Below the pieces are notes generated by a model that worked only from the letters and a program-made list of their open reading frames with translations, searched no databases and was not told the origin of the DNA. Made by a program: the position numbers and the translations under genes. Positions 24,823-32,670 of a DNA stretch of 64,000 nucleotides are shown here, one piece after another; within the stretch, counting starts at the first letter, position 1; each line of letters opens with the position of its first letter. The stretch comes from an uncultured Muribaculaceae bacterium (GTDB lineage Bacteria; Bacteroidota; Bacteroidia; Bacteroidales; Muribaculaceae). The stretch spans positions 1 to 64,000 of the forward strand of contig CANQZG010000014.1 of NCBI GenBank assembly GCA_947628305.1, written 5' to 3'.

Positions 24823-25205
24823 ACTTCCACTACCTTTATCCCATGAATGTAAAGCATAAGTTTCCGCTTGATTTTGAACAAAGCATATGCCTGTCCTTCC
24901 CTATAACCCTTTACATCTTCAACGACAGTTTTCCCGTCTTTTTCATACACAAAGTCTGCGATATAGGAAATACCCTGCTCCAAAAGCACCTTTTTTTTCT
25001 TCTCTTGGTGTCTTTTCGGAGTATAAGTAATTACTTCCTCATACTGGCTCGGTATAAGTTCGTACTTCACTTGCCGTTGCAGATTAGAGATAAGTCCTGC
25101 CCTCTGCATGATGGATAAGTCGCTCCACCGTTGTGCTTCCTTTGCGCTGTCGAACTTTATCCCATTGACCGTTGTTTTAGTCGAATGGTATTTGTTCCAT
25201 TTCAT
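24819..25205 (-). CDS. DUF1064-type nuclease, Holliday resolvase-like
   Basis: A 128-residue protein opening MKWNKYHSTKTTVNGIKFDS-like, with EAQRW, YIADFVYEKDG and VVEDVKGYR. The D-x(n)-E-x-K arrangement is the PD-(D/E)XK active site seen in DUF1064 proteins, which often sit in phage recombination or packaging regions. It overlaps both neighbours by four bases. Confidence 0.85.
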   Translation of the reverse strand: MKWNKYHSTKTTVNGIKFDSAKEAQRWSDLSIMQRAGLISNLQRQVKYELIPSQYEEVITYTPKRHQEKKKKVLLEQGISYIADFVYEKDGKTVVEDVKGYREGQAYALFKIKRKLMLYIHGIKVVEV

Positions 25206-25606
25206 TCCGCAAATACTTCTTTCAGCTTTTCAAAGTTCTCACGCTTCAAAGCCTTTGTGATACCGTTCTCCCAGTTCTGATAGGTGGGGAAAGAAACGCC
25301 AAGTTGCTTTGCAATCGCTCTCTGAGAGATACCAAGTTCCTCACGGCGTTCCCTCATATCGAAACCGAGTTTATCCAGTGTAATACGCTCCGGGTTACTC
25401 AGTTCCTTATCAGACGCAAAGAGTTCTCTCAGCTTTTCAATTCGTTCAACAGAGGTCGTTTCAATATAGCCGGTTTCAAGTCCACGGTACACATAGTAAC
25501 TGATACCGCAAGCCGCCGCAGTATCAAGTTGCGACCAGCCATGCTTCTCACGTTCCGCTCTCAGGTCAAAACCAAGTTCCTTGATAGGTACATACTTCTT
25601 ACTCAT
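25202..25606 (-). CDS. double HTH (Cro/CI-type) regulator
   Basis: A 134-residue protein with two XRE-type helix-turn-helix units: residues about 12-70 (GWSQLDTAAACGISYYVYRGLE) and about 80-130 (GISQRAIAKQLGVSFPTYQNWENG in shortened form). Start ATG 25606 follows GGAGGAATTT. Two domains in one chain would bind a composite operator as a pseudo-dimer. It lies among late genes, so it may regulate the switch rather than lysogeny. Confidence 0.8.
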   Translation of the reverse strand: MSKKYVPIKELGFDLRAEREKHGWSQLDTAAACGISYYVYRGLETGYIETTSVERIEKLRELFASDKELSNPERITLDKLGFDMRERREELGISQRAIAKQLGVSFPTYQNWENGITKALKRENFEKLKEVFAE

Positions 25607-26250
25607 ACTAAATTCCTCCATTTTTCTGCTTTACTCATTACTACATTCGCATATGTTCTACTTCCAGTATCATGCCCTGCGTTATAAATTGTGAGTGCTA
25701 CTGGATAACTACCGTTTTGTTTCAGCAACTTCCCAAGAAAATTCATTCCGTATCTGATATTATCAGCCGGTGATAATCCAGAGGGGAAATATTTATGTGA
25801 TAATTGACAAATCCCGTACACTTTACCGTTGTCTAAATCCGTCTGGAAGTTACTCTCATACTCAATCAAGCCAAGAGCGATATAAATATCAATCCCATTC
25901 TCCATACAACTATCATAAAGCACCGTCTGCAACTCTGCCGAAAGAGGGATATTCTCGCTGTAAAACACATACGGAGTAGGTTCTTGCGTAGGTTCCGGCG
26001 TAGGCTCCTGTGTTGGAGTAGGTGCAGAAGTCGGAATAGCCGTTGGTTCTACTTCTGGTGTTGGCGTTTTCGTAGGCTCTGGTGTTGGAATATCTGTAGG
26101 CTCTACAGTAACTATCACCGTTGGCTCAATCGTTTCCTGCGGCAGTACAACTTTTACTTTTCTCATAGGATAAACAGCTACACATACCGCAAACACAATC
26201 AAACAGAGTAAAATAACAATCAATAAATCCGTCAACATATTTCTTTTCAT
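25603..26250 (-). CDS. membrane-anchored lytic transglycosylase
   Basis: A 215-residue protein: an N-terminal membrane span (about residues 8-27), a Pro/Thr/Glu-rich spacer (about 42-92) made of PTPEPT-like repeats, and a C-terminal SLT domain with LGLIEYESNF (likely catalytic Glu132), YGICQLSHKYFP and ALTIYNAG. It would cleave peptidoglycan outside the membrane. It may help DNA entry or lysis; no other endolysin lies in the window. Confidence 0.85.
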   Translation of the reverse strand: MKRNMLTDLLIVILLCLIVFAVCVAVYPMRKVKVVLPQETIEPTVIVTVEPTDIPTPEPTKTPTPEVEPTAIPTSAPTPTQEPTPEPTQEPTPYVFYSENIPLSAELQTVLYDSCMENGIDIYIALGLIEYESNFQTDLDNGKVYGICQLSHKYFPSGLSPADNIRYGMNFLGKLLKQNGSYPVALTIYNAGHDTGSRTYANVVMSKAEKWRNLV

Positions 26251-26268
26251 TGAATCACTCCCTATCCT

Positions 26269-26297
26269 ATTTTACTTTATTTATTACTGTTTGTCAA
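26269..26297 (-). promoter_or_regulatory. promoter of the transglycosylase-to-terminase unit
   Basis: Minus strand TTGACA (26297-26292), 17 bases, TAAAAT (26274-26269). It diverges from the tRNA-Gln promoter. Confidence 0.7.
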
Positions 26298-26308
26298 GCA
26301 TTTTCTTA

Positions 26309-26337
26309 TTTACAACAATAGTTTTTGGTGGTATAAT
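26309..26337 (+). promoter_or_regulatory. promoter of tRNA-Gln
   Basis: TTTACA (26309-26314), 17 bases, TATAAT (26332-26337) with TGG before it. The tRNA begins 13 bases downstream. Confidence 0.75.
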
Positions 26338-26349
26338 TTATTCGTACAT

Positions 26350-26423
26350 TGGGGTGTCGTTCAATAGTAGGACACAAGACTTTGACTCTTGCGATTCGGG
26401 TGCGAGTCCCGGCACTCCAGCCA
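26350..26423 (+). tRNA. tRNA-Gln (TTG)
   Basis: Cloverleaf is intact: acceptor TGGGGTG with CACTCCA (one G-U), anticodon loop CTTTGAC giving anticodon TTG, T arm CGGGTGCGAGTCCCG, and an encoded CCA. It stands alone between its own promoter and a terminator. Confidence 0.93.
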
Positions 26424-26427
26424 CAGA

Positions 26428-26456
26428 AAAGCGGAGAGGTTAATCCTCTCCGCTTT
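26428..26456. terminator. bidirectional terminator after tRNA-Gln
   Basis: Perfect 12-pair stem AAAGCGGAGAGG / CCTCTCCGCTTT with a five-base loop. It stops the tRNA transcript and, from the other side, the minus-strand unit whose last gene ends inside it. Confidence 0.85.
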
Positions 26457-26772
26457 CTTTCTTCAAAATACAGCCATCAATAATAGTTTTTCTCTTTGCC
26501 CATTCATCTTTTCTGGAAAGCCCCCTGCTTATTTCCGGTTTCAATGGAGTGCATCCAGTAAAATCACAAAGATTTCCGTCAATCAGGCAATAGAAATGTC
26601 CTAAAATTTCATCATATACGAGTTCACCGCCAAATCTCTCCTGTAACATCAGCGCATAGTAGTAGCAATATCCCCTCATAAAGAAATTTGTTAAATCACC
26701 GTTCTTATCGAACTCATTTGTTTTCTTTATGAAGTCCATTATTTCTTCTACTGGTCGTTCTTCAAAGGCCAT
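26440..26772 (-). CDS. hypothetical protein
   Basis: A 110-residue protein with several Cys, Tyr and Phe in the middle (RGYCYYYALMLQERF). The text resembles a family of phage proteins with a conserved cysteine-histidine (HFYCLIDGN), perhaps a papain-like or NlpC-like fold, but I cannot confirm it. Last gene of the unit from 27943. Confidence 0.55.
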   Translation of the reverse strand: MAFEERPVEEIMDFIKKTNEFDKNGDLTNFFMRGYCYYYALMLQERFGGELVYDEILGHFYCLIDGNLCDFTGCTPLKPEISRGLSRKDEWAKRKTIIDGCILKKESGED

Positions 26773-26950
26773 GATTTATCTCCTTTTGCTCACGCTGATA
26801 CATTCTCATACAGCTTTGCATGGAATGGATTGCGCTACCGATTTCACCACGGTTGTATTGCAAGGCGATTCTGGCGATTTCATCTGTTACGCCAGTACAT
26901 TTGCAAACGGCTTCAACCGCTTCATTTTCAATCACATACATATTATTCAC
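26762..26950 (-). CDS. small UBA-like helical protein
   Basis: A 62-residue protein resembling a three-helix UBA/TS-N-like domain (VEAVCKCTGVTDEIARIALQ). It overlaps both neighbours. Function unknown. Confidence 0.55.
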   Translation of the reverse strand: MNNMYVIENEAVEAVCKCTGVTDEIARIALQYNRGEIGSAIHSMQSCMRMYQREQKEINHGL

Positions 26951-27116
26951 TAATCACCTTTTCATCTTCCCAAATTATTTTTCCACCACAGCCGGGACAG
27001 AATCTTGCGTTACGCAAAATATCTTCATATCCGCAAGATTTGCACTTGTAAAACACGTCATAAATTTCGTCTATTCCGCAGTCTGTTACTTCAACTGTAT
27101 CTTTCTCGTTATCCAT
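26943..27116 (-). CDS. small zinc-ribbon protein
   Basis: A 57-residue protein with CKSC and CPGC pairs, a zinc ribbon, starting at ATG 27116 (MDNEKD). Function unknown. Confidence 0.65.
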   Translation of the reverse strand: MDNEKDTVEVTDCGIDEIYDVFYKCKSCGYEDILRNARFCPGCGGKIIWEDEKVISE

Positions 27117-27134
27117 TTCTCTCACTCCTATTTT

Positions 27135-27527
27135 TTAGAACGGCAATTCACCATCGGATTCGTACAATTCCGTAAATGTGTTATCACCAGTTCCGTATTC
27201 AGTCCGATTCTGCTTAGATTTCCGCAAATCCTTAACGGAGCAGAAATTAAGAATATGCTTGCTCCGCTTCTGTCCTTCCTTGTTCGTCCAAGTATTCTGC
27301 TCCAAACGAGCGGTCATAAGAACTTCATCACCCTTTTGTGCATACTTGCAAAGGAAATCAGCGGTCTTGCCCCAAGCGGTACACTCAATAAAGTCAGCAG
27401 GAACATTCTTCTGCGCTCTCGGAATAGCGATGCTAAACTTGCAGTAGTTCTTACCAGACTGTGTAGCAAACCCCTCAATATCGGTTGCAATCCTCGCAAG
27501 GCCCGTCCACTGGTTAAACTCAGACAT
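27135..27527 (-). CDS. ssb: single-stranded DNA-binding protein
   Basis: A 130-residue OB-fold protein: FNQWTGLARIATD, then FSIAIPRAQK and FIECTAWGKTADF, with the acidic tail ending DGELPF that in bacterial SSBs recruits repair and replication partners. It overlaps the upstream membrane protein gene. It coats single strands during phage replication. Confidence 0.92.
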   Translation of the reverse strand: MSEFNQWTGLARIATDIEGFATQSGKNYCKFSIAIPRAQKNVPADFIECTAWGKTADFLCKYAQKGDEVLMTARLEQNTWTNKEGQKRSKHILNFCSVKDLRKSKQNRTEYGTGDNTFTELYESDGELPF

Positions 27528-27813
27528 CTTTCTTTTCCTTCCTTTCAGGTTTCTTAGCTTTCTCAGATTTTACAGGTTTCTTTTCCTCTTTCTTTTGCGA
27601 AAGCAGTAATCCTGTTACTATATCTGCGCTTACAGCATGATTATTGGTTTCCTGCAACTTATCCAGTTTCTTGAACAGTGTATCAAAGCACTTTAGAATC
27701 CGATTGAATCCGCTGATAACCCGTGGAAACCAAGTAATCAGATAGACCAGAAAGAAAACGATTATGATTATTTCCATTGGGGTAAGATACCCGTTGTCAA
27801 TCAGCCACACCAT
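27520..27813 (-). CDS. single-span membrane protein with Lys-rich tail
   Basis: A 97-residue protein starting at ATG 27813. One membrane span lies near residues 10-35 (IIIIVFFLVYLITW) and the last 30 residues are dense in Lys and Glu. It might tether replication to the membrane, but that is speculation. Confidence 0.6.
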   Translation of the reverse strand: MVWLIDNGYLTPMEIIIIVFFLVYLITWFPRVISGFNRILKCFDTLFKKLDKLQETNNHAVSADIVTGLLLSQKKEEKKPVKSEKAKKPERKEKKDV

Positions 27814-27943
27814 ACTTTTCCTTGTCCTCTCTTTCCTGTGATTTTGCTCCGTCAAGATAAGCGGCCCAATACCGTGTGTTTTCTTCCTCTCCTGCCTTAT
27901 CGCACTCCATCATGCGCTGGTAGGCTCGTTCAATCACACTCAT
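27797..27943 (-). CDS. very small helical protein
   Basis: A 48-residue protein starting at ATG 27943 behind GGAGGAAATGACA, with a promoter 16 bases further up. It overlaps the next gene by 17 bases. It is acidic and helical, contains RYWAAYLDGAK, and has no recognised family. Confidence 0.65.
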   Translation of the reverse strand: MSVIERAYQRMMECDKAGEEENTRYWAAYLDGAKSQEREDKEKYGVAD

Positions 27944-27958
27944 TGTCATTTCCTCCAT

Positions 27959-27987
27959 ATTCTATCATAGTTATTAGTCGTTGTCAA
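27959..27987 (-). promoter_or_regulatory. promoter for the SSB unit
   Basis: Minus strand TTGACA (27987-27982), 17 bases, TAGAAT (27964-27959). It lies inside the end of the upstream gene. Confidence 0.7.
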
Positions 27988-28255
27988 CCTTTGGTTTAAT
28001 TGCATTTGCGATTTCAAGAAATGTCCCGTTTTCAAGTAACATTTCCTTCGTATAACAGCCGAAATAATTTATATCTTCTCCAACAAAATCAATGTATCCG
28101 TCTCCCATAACAAGAGGCTCAATGGCTCCACTTGGCCCAATCCCAACAAATTTGGTCAATTCAATAACTCCTTCGTCCTCTCCCATACTGCTATGCACAA
28201 CAAAGATAGGCTCATTCAGTTCCTTGATATTGTGTATATCAAATTCGTTATCCAT
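27974..28255 (-). CDS. hypothetical acidic protein
   Basis: A 93-residue acidic, beta-rich protein between the dUTPase and SSB units. No family recognised. Confidence 0.55.
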   Translation of the reverse strand: MDNEFDIHNIKELNEPIFVVHSSMGEDEGVIELTKFVGIGPSGAIEPLVMGDGYIDFVGEDINYFGCYTKEMLLENGTFLEIANAIKPKVDND

Positions 28256-28261
28256 CTTTTT

Positions 28262-28732
28262 TTACCTCCCCGTTGAGCCAAATCCGTTTGAACCTCTATC
28301 AGTATCTTCAAGTTCATCTACCACTTTAATCTCAGGTGTGAGTACAGGAATAATAACAAGTTGACTGATTTTATCCCCTCTATGTACTTCATAATCTTCT
28401 GCACCGTGGTTATAGAGTTTAACCACAATAGAACCCGTGTAGCCCATGTCAATCACGCCATCACTTGTGATGTTGTGCTTAACGTTCAGGCCGGACTTGG
28501 ATTTGAGAAAACCGGCTGTCGGCGTCTTATTTGACTCCGACACAAACTGTCCATCTATAAACATCCATTCCTCGTATCTAAACGATGGCAACTCCACATG
28601 AACCCCGGTATCAAATACGGCAGACCCGCCAGCCGGAACAACCTTTGTTTCCTTGCTTCTTAAATCTAACCCAGCGTCAGTATCGTGCGCTCTTTCAGGC
28701 ATGAACGCTCCATTATCAAGTTTAATACGCAT
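28262..28732 (-). CDS. dut: dUTPase (deoxyuridine triphosphatase)
   Basis: A 156-residue trimeric-type dUTPase starting at ATG 28732 (one-base overlap with the upstream stop). All five motifs are visible: AGLDLR, KSKSGL, GVIDMGYTG with the catalytic Asp, RGDKISQLVI, and the C-terminal RGSNGFGSTGR. It removes dUTP and makes dUMP for thymidylate synthesis. A short insertion sits between motifs 1 and 2. Confidence 0.95.
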   Translation of the reverse strand: MRIKLDNGAFMPERAHDTDAGLDLRSKETKVVPAGGSAVFDTGVHVELPSFRYEEWMFIDGQFVSESNKTPTAGFLKSKSGLNVKHNITSDGVIDMGYTGSIVVKLYNHGAEDYEVHRGDKISQLVIIPVLTPEIKVVDELEDTDRGSNGFGSTGR

Positions 28733-29007
28733 TAAATAATCCTCCCATTCCACAAGTCGATAGCACGGTTTTTGATTTCTTCATCTGTTGTAGCCCAATC
28801 AGGGTCAGGCAAATTATGATAATTCTTAACTGCGAATACAAGACCTGACGCAATAGGCCCTCTTGCTTTGCATTTATTGCAACGTACAGAGTAGATATGC
28901 CGTTCAATTCGTTCTTCCAATCCGTTGAATCCGGCAAGTCTACTTTTCTTATCTACTATCAGACTGGTAGACTTACAAAAAGGACAAGGTTTAATCTCCA
29001 TCTTCAT
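28732..29007 (-). CDS. Lar-family restriction alleviation-like protein
   Basis: A 91-residue protein with IKPCPFCKS near the start, a second CNKC in the middle and AIDLWNGR near the end, the signature of the Lar/restriction alleviation family. Rac Lar modulates type I restriction; most phage members are untested. Anti-restriction is a plausible role. Confidence 0.8.
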   Translation of the reverse strand: MKMEIKPCPFCKSTSLIVDKKSRLAGFNGLEERIERHIYSVRCNKCKARGPIASGLVFAVKNYHNLPDPDWATTDEEIKNRAIDLWNGRII

Positions 29008-29191
29008 CCTCCACTTCCTTTTTCAGCCATTCCAACCATTCGTTCATTGTCTGTTCGTATAGCCCGTCTGGAACGCTAAACTCAACGCCAAATCCCTTAC
29101 AAATTTTTTCGCACGTTTCCCTTACCACCCCTGTTGTAAAGTCTGCAATTTCTTCATCTGTCCATTTTCTTATACAATCTCCGTTTGTCAT
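28991..29191 (-). CDS. small acidic helical protein
   Basis: A 66-residue protein, helical and acidic at the C-terminus, overlapping both neighbours. No family recognised. Confidence 0.55.
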   Translation of the reverse strand: MTNGDCIRKWTDEEIADFTTGVVRETCEKICKGFGVEFSVPDGLYEQTMNEWLEWLKKEVEDEDGD

Positions 29192-29352
29192 TCTTCCACC
29201 ACCCCATCAAATTTATGGTCTTTCTTCCACCGTCTACACCAGAACTCAAAGTTCTCGACATAGCCAATCGTATGGTCATCAAGTTCACAGACGCAGTTTC
29301 CTTCTTCGTCCCTTATATTATGACCACAGTTTACACATCTTCTTATTGCCAT
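29188..29352 (-). CDS. very small Cys-containing protein
   Basis: A 54-residue protein starting at ATG 29352. It has CVNC and CVC with a further Cys, a likely zinc site, and a charged Trp-rich tail. It overlaps the next start (ATGA). No family recognised. Confidence 0.6.
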   Translation of the reverse strand: MAIRRCVNCGHNIRDEEGNCVCELDDHTIGYVENFEFWCRRWKKDHKFDGVVEE

Positions 29353-29357
29353 AGATT

Positions 29358-29615
29358 TCACTCCAATTTATCCAGTTCACCAGACAACACTAAGCACGTT
29401 GCTTCAATCACAATGCTCATGATGGTCATTTCAAGTTCATCCCACGGTATATTTTGCTTCGCTTTTCGTTGTCCTGCGTCTTTCTGCGTGGTCATCTGTA
29501 TGAGGTCATACACATACTCTTTCAATGCTGGAATATTCGCTTTCTGTCCTTTATCCATCAGAAAAGTCCACATAGTATCTTTGATTGCGTTAGCTGGATT
29601 TTCCTTCATCGTCAT
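29358..29615 (-). CDS. small helical protein
   Basis: An 85-residue helical protein, overlapping the end of the YopX gene. No family recognised. Confidence 0.55.
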   Translation of the reverse strand: MTMKENPANAIKDTMWTFLMDKGQKANIPALKEYVYDLIQMTTQKDAGQRKAKQNIPWDELEMTIMSIVIEATCLVLSGELDKLE

Positions 29616-30048
29616 CCTCCATCAGTTCTGGATTATCAGTCGTATTCCCTATGATATAGCAATCATTCTCATTGAGCCAGTAAATCGGGTCGTCCCTTAA
29701 TGCCAATCTTGCACATTTCTTAGTTACTTTATCGGCTGGTTCAAAGTAAAATCCCATGTAACCTACATTTCCTAACGTGTTTTTGACTCCGCCACACATT
29801 CCAAACTTACAGACAAATCGGTAAACATCATCTTCCTCAATAACTTCTTCTATCCCTTTAGGTCTTGCTTCAATAATGTCGTTCTCAAAAATTTTTGTTT
29901 CGTTTTTGTCTACCATTCCTGAGAACTGGCCTATCGTATCTGGCTCAAAATCATATCCTACTACTCCGCTATGAATTGTCGCATACCACAAACTGCTTAA
30001 AGCCCATTCTCCGTTATCTGCTCTCTTTCCCCTGAATAGATACTCCAT
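29590..30048 (-). CDS. YopX-family protein
   Basis: A 152-residue protein starting MEYLFRGKRADNGEW and containing VGYDFEPDTIGQF, then TKIFENDIIE and CYIIGNTTDNPEL. These are the conserved segments of YopX proteins, common in Firmicutes phages and of unknown function. Confidence 0.9.
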   Translation of the reverse strand: MEYLFRGKRADNGEWALSSLWYATIHSGVVGYDFEPDTIGQFSGMVDKNETKIFENDIIEARPKGIEEVIEEDDVYRFVCKFGMCGGVKNTLGNVGYMGFYFEPADKVTKKCARLALRDDPIYWLNENDCYIIGNTTDNPELMEDDDEGKSS

Positions 30049-30050
30049 AA

Positions 30051-30920
30051 TCATTCCTCCTGTTCGTCAACAAGTTCATCAAAGTTCATTTGCCCCGGAG
30101 TGATCTTCTTCTCCATCCACCAGTCGTATACTTCTTCCGCTGTATTCCATGTTGTTTTAAGGCCACGCTCTTTTCTGACTTCAAGCATTTTAGCAAACGC
30201 TCTCATATACATATCCTTGTACTTAGGCCACCGCTCAAACTGCTTTTCTCTTGCTTTGCCAGCCATAGGACAACCGATACAACCTACTCTTGACTGTTCA
30301 CAGTATAGCGGATTAACAGAGACTTTTCTATCATGTAGGAAGTTCCAAACATCTTCCTCTGTCCAGTCGATAATCGGGTTCACTACACGTTTCGCTTTCA
30401 TCTGGCACGTTTCAAACAACATTCGTTTTTCGTCATTATCGTTGTTAAGCATAATCCGCTCTTTGCTTGCAACCTCATAAGTCGCACGATTTTTCCTCTT
30501 GTTGCTTTCCTCCCATCGTATTCCAGTTGCTATGAATCGTCCAGCACCACCGCCCTCTTTAAGAACCTCACAGCAGTATCGGAATAATCTCGTTGGTGGA
30601 GAAACACGTTTCGGTATCAAATCCCACATGGAAGTGCGTTCTCCCTTGTAATAGGGGTAGTTAATAGTACATTTCACCCCCCCCCCTAATTCCAATCTTT
30701 GGAACTCACTACGGACGAAATAAACCGTTTCTGGTGCGTCTGCGGTAGTATGATTGTGCTGGACTTCAAACGGTATCTTAGCCATCTGAGCAAGTTCTAC
30801 GCACACGCTACTATCTTTACCGCCAGAAGTAGTAATGATAAGTGGCTGTTTGTAGATTTTCAGTGACATATCGGAAGCGGTCTGCAATCTCTTGATTGCG
30901 GTTTCAATCTTCTCGTCCAT
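30051..30920 (-). CDS. PAPS-reductase/DndC-like ATP pyrophosphatase
   Basis: A 289-residue protein with the PP-loop TSGGKDSS at residues 31-38 and a C-terminal cysteine set (CEQSRVGCIGCPM), as in phage phosphoadenosine-phosphosulfate reductase-like enzymes. These activate a substrate with ATP and may handle sulfur, for example for DNA or tRNA modification. The coding strand holds a run of ten G (30677-30686) giving Leu-Gly-Gly-Gly-Val, a slippage-prone site. Confidence 0.85.
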   Translation of the reverse strand: MDEKIETAIKRLQTASDMSLKIYKQPLIITTSGGKDSSVCVELAQMAKIPFEVQHNHTTADAPETVYFVRSEFQRLELGGGVKCTINYPYYKGERTSMWDLIPKRVSPPTRLFRYCCEVLKEGGGAGRFIATGIRWEESNKRKNRATYEVASKERIMLNNDNDEKRMLFETCQMKAKRVVNPIIDWTEEDVWNFLHDRKVSVNPLYCEQSRVGCIGCPMAGKAREKQFERWPKYKDMYMRAFAKMLEVRKERGLKTTWNTAEEVYDWWMEKKITPGQMNFDELVDEQEE

Positions 30921-31113
30921 TTTCTTTTTCCTCCGCTTTTTCTTCCAGTTCGGTAATCTTTCTCAATGACATTTCTGCAAATTCCTGTTTCCCACGATAA
31001 AACCAGTAACAAGCAACATCGTCTTGTGACTTTTCAATTCGCTCTTTATTTCGCTCAACGTACTTACTTAATGCTTTCTTGTGCTTTTTCCAGAGTTTTT
31101 CGTAGTTAATCAT
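30904..31113 (-). CDS. small helical protein, YWFYRG family
   Basis: A 69-residue helical, charged protein with CYWFYRGKQE, the paralogue of the gene at 17608-17823. It overlaps both neighbours. Function unknown. Confidence 0.6.
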   Translation of the reverse strand: MINYEKLWKKHKKALSKYVERNKERIEKSQDDVACYWFYRGKQEFAEMSLRKITELEEKAEEKENGRED

Positions 31114-31954
31114 TCTGATTCTCCCTCAAACGCCAGTTCTTGTCCTTGCCCACGATGGAAACACAGGTATCTTTGCTACGTTGATAAATTCTGCTACCAA
31201 CAGCTTCATCAATATCTAATAGTTCAACGATAGAAAGTTCTGTGCTGATGATGGTAATAAGTTCCGGGTGATTGTACCGATAATCCAGCAAATCAAAAGC
31301 AAGTTTGAAATCGCCGTCAGTAATTCTATATTTCCCCGTTTTACTATCCCTTGGAGATTTAAGAAAATCGTCAATGTAGAGTGCTTCTGCTTCTTTCAGC
31401 GGAATAATGAGATTGTTATAAGCCGGAGTATCGTTTATCGCCGCCTTAATGCGCCCACCATCATCAACCCAACGCATATACCGTAGAGCCTTACCAGCCT
31501 TTAAGAACTCTCCTGCCAAAGCTGTGCAGAAGTGTGTCTTGCCAGAGCCGGGATTCCCGCACATAACAAACCATTTCCCGTCCGGCTGTTTGAAAAACTT
31601 TCTTGCTTTTTCTAACGCTTCCTTCTGCCAATCATCATTAGCGATAAAATTCTTGAATGTGAACCGTTCCAGCATATCGCCAAGGCCACTCTCTCGCATA
31701 TGCTTTACGCTATCCCTCCGTGGTTTGCACTTGCAAGTAAATTTGGTTATCTTCCCATCCACAAGCTCATAGTAATAACCCTTGTTATTGCAAATAGGGC
31801 AATCAAAGCCAAGATTTTCTCCCTGTTCATCATTCGCCACTTTCAATTTTGAAATATTTAGCATATTTTCCAATTCTTCTCTGGTGTTAGAGTTTAATTC
31901 CCCATCTTCTGGCTCCTTCTTCAAGTATTTCCTCAGGAGTTCTCTCCAATCCAT
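31106..31954 (-). CDS. DnaC/IstB-like helicase loader ATPase
   Basis: A 282-residue protein starting at ATG 31954 (an upstream in-frame ATG at 31984 is an alternative). It has a Cys4 zinc site (C52, C55, C74, C76), Walker A GNPGSGKT at residues 123-130, and a Walker B-type LYIDDFLKS. This is the AAA+ helicase loader type; it would load the host or phage replicative helicase with the organiser encoded just upstream. Confidence 0.88.
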   Translation of the reverse strand: MDWRELLRKYLKKEPEDGELNSNTREELENMLNISKLKVANDEQGENLGFDCPICNNKGYYYELVDGKITKFTCKCKPRRDSVKHMRESGLGDMLERFTFKNFIANDDWQKEALEKARKFFKQPDGKWFVMCGNPGSGKTHFCTALAGEFLKAGKALRYMRWVDDGGRIKAAINDTPAYNNLIIPLKEAEALYIDDFLKSPRDSKTGKYRITDGDFKLAFDLLDYRYNHPELITIISTELSIVELLDIDEAVGSRIYQRSKDTCVSIVGKDKNWRLRENQND

Positions 31955-32669
31955 CATTCCTCCGTCCGTAACCTGTCCTGCCATTGTTGTTCTCTCCCTT
32001 CATTCTGTTATCGTAGTCGTCCCATGCTTCAATGCTCTTGATTCCGTTCTTTTGTTTGTCCCTAAGAACACTGAGAACGTAGTTGACACGGTATACGTTG
32101 TTTGATACCGCTATGTCTATCGCCCTCTTACAGCAATCAAGACCCATGGATTCATAGAACGGCTTTAGTTTGTCAAGATTAAGCTGATTTTCAGTTGGAT
32201 TGATTCTATCCTCATAGTAGCGAATTAACTCTCCAAATCCTTCATCGAAAAGTCCGGGCCTTTTATCATCATCATCTGCTGGTGTAGATGAAGATGATGT
32301 TGTAGGTGATGTTGTAGATGAAGATGTAGTTGTAGTTGGCATTAAACGCATTGAATCGTATTCGTTCGTATGCGTTAGTATGCGTTCGCATACGTCTGTA
32401 TCATCCGCATTTACTTTTTTCCATCTGGATTGGGCTGATTCCTGCGCTTTTTTCGACTTATTTCTATAATTCAGGTCATCAATGTCAATTCTCGGCTTAA
32501 TTATGTCCCAAACGATACGGAGAGCCACATCTTCAAACTCTGTATCTGTCATATCATCCCCATAGTCAAGTATAGCTGTCAGTAGTCGCCCTCGTTGCTC
32601 AAACGAAAGATTCTTTATGTAGGTTTTTGTTTCAAAATAGAGCATAACGCCCGGTTTCTTCTTTGCCAT
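31887..32669 (-). CDS. replisome organiser (DUF6291 N-domain, DnaD-like C-domain)
   Basis: A 260-residue protein. Residues 1-75 form the DUF6291-type domain (FETKTYIKNLSFEQRGRL, then RIVWDIIKPRID). A Ser/Thr run (about residues 112-133), encoded by imperfect GAT/GTT repeats, acts as linker. The rest contains LKPFYESMGLDCCKRAIDIA and YVLSVLRD, a DnaD-like helical module. Such proteins bind the origin and recruit the loader, whose gene overlaps this one. Confidence 0.8.
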   Translation of the reverse strand: MAKKKPGVMLYFETKTYIKNLSFEQRGRLLTAILDYGDDMTDTEFEDVALRIVWDIIKPRIDIDDLNYRNKSKKAQESAQSRWKKVNADDTDVCERILTHTNEYDSMRLMPTTTTSSSTTSPTTSSSSTPADDDDKRPGLFDEGFGELIRYYEDRINPTENQLNLDKLKPFYESMGLDCCKRAIDIAVSNNVYRVNYVLSVLRDKQKNGIKSIEAWDDYDNRMKGENNNGRTGYGRRNDGLERTPEEILEEGARRWGIKL

Positions 32670-32670
32670 A

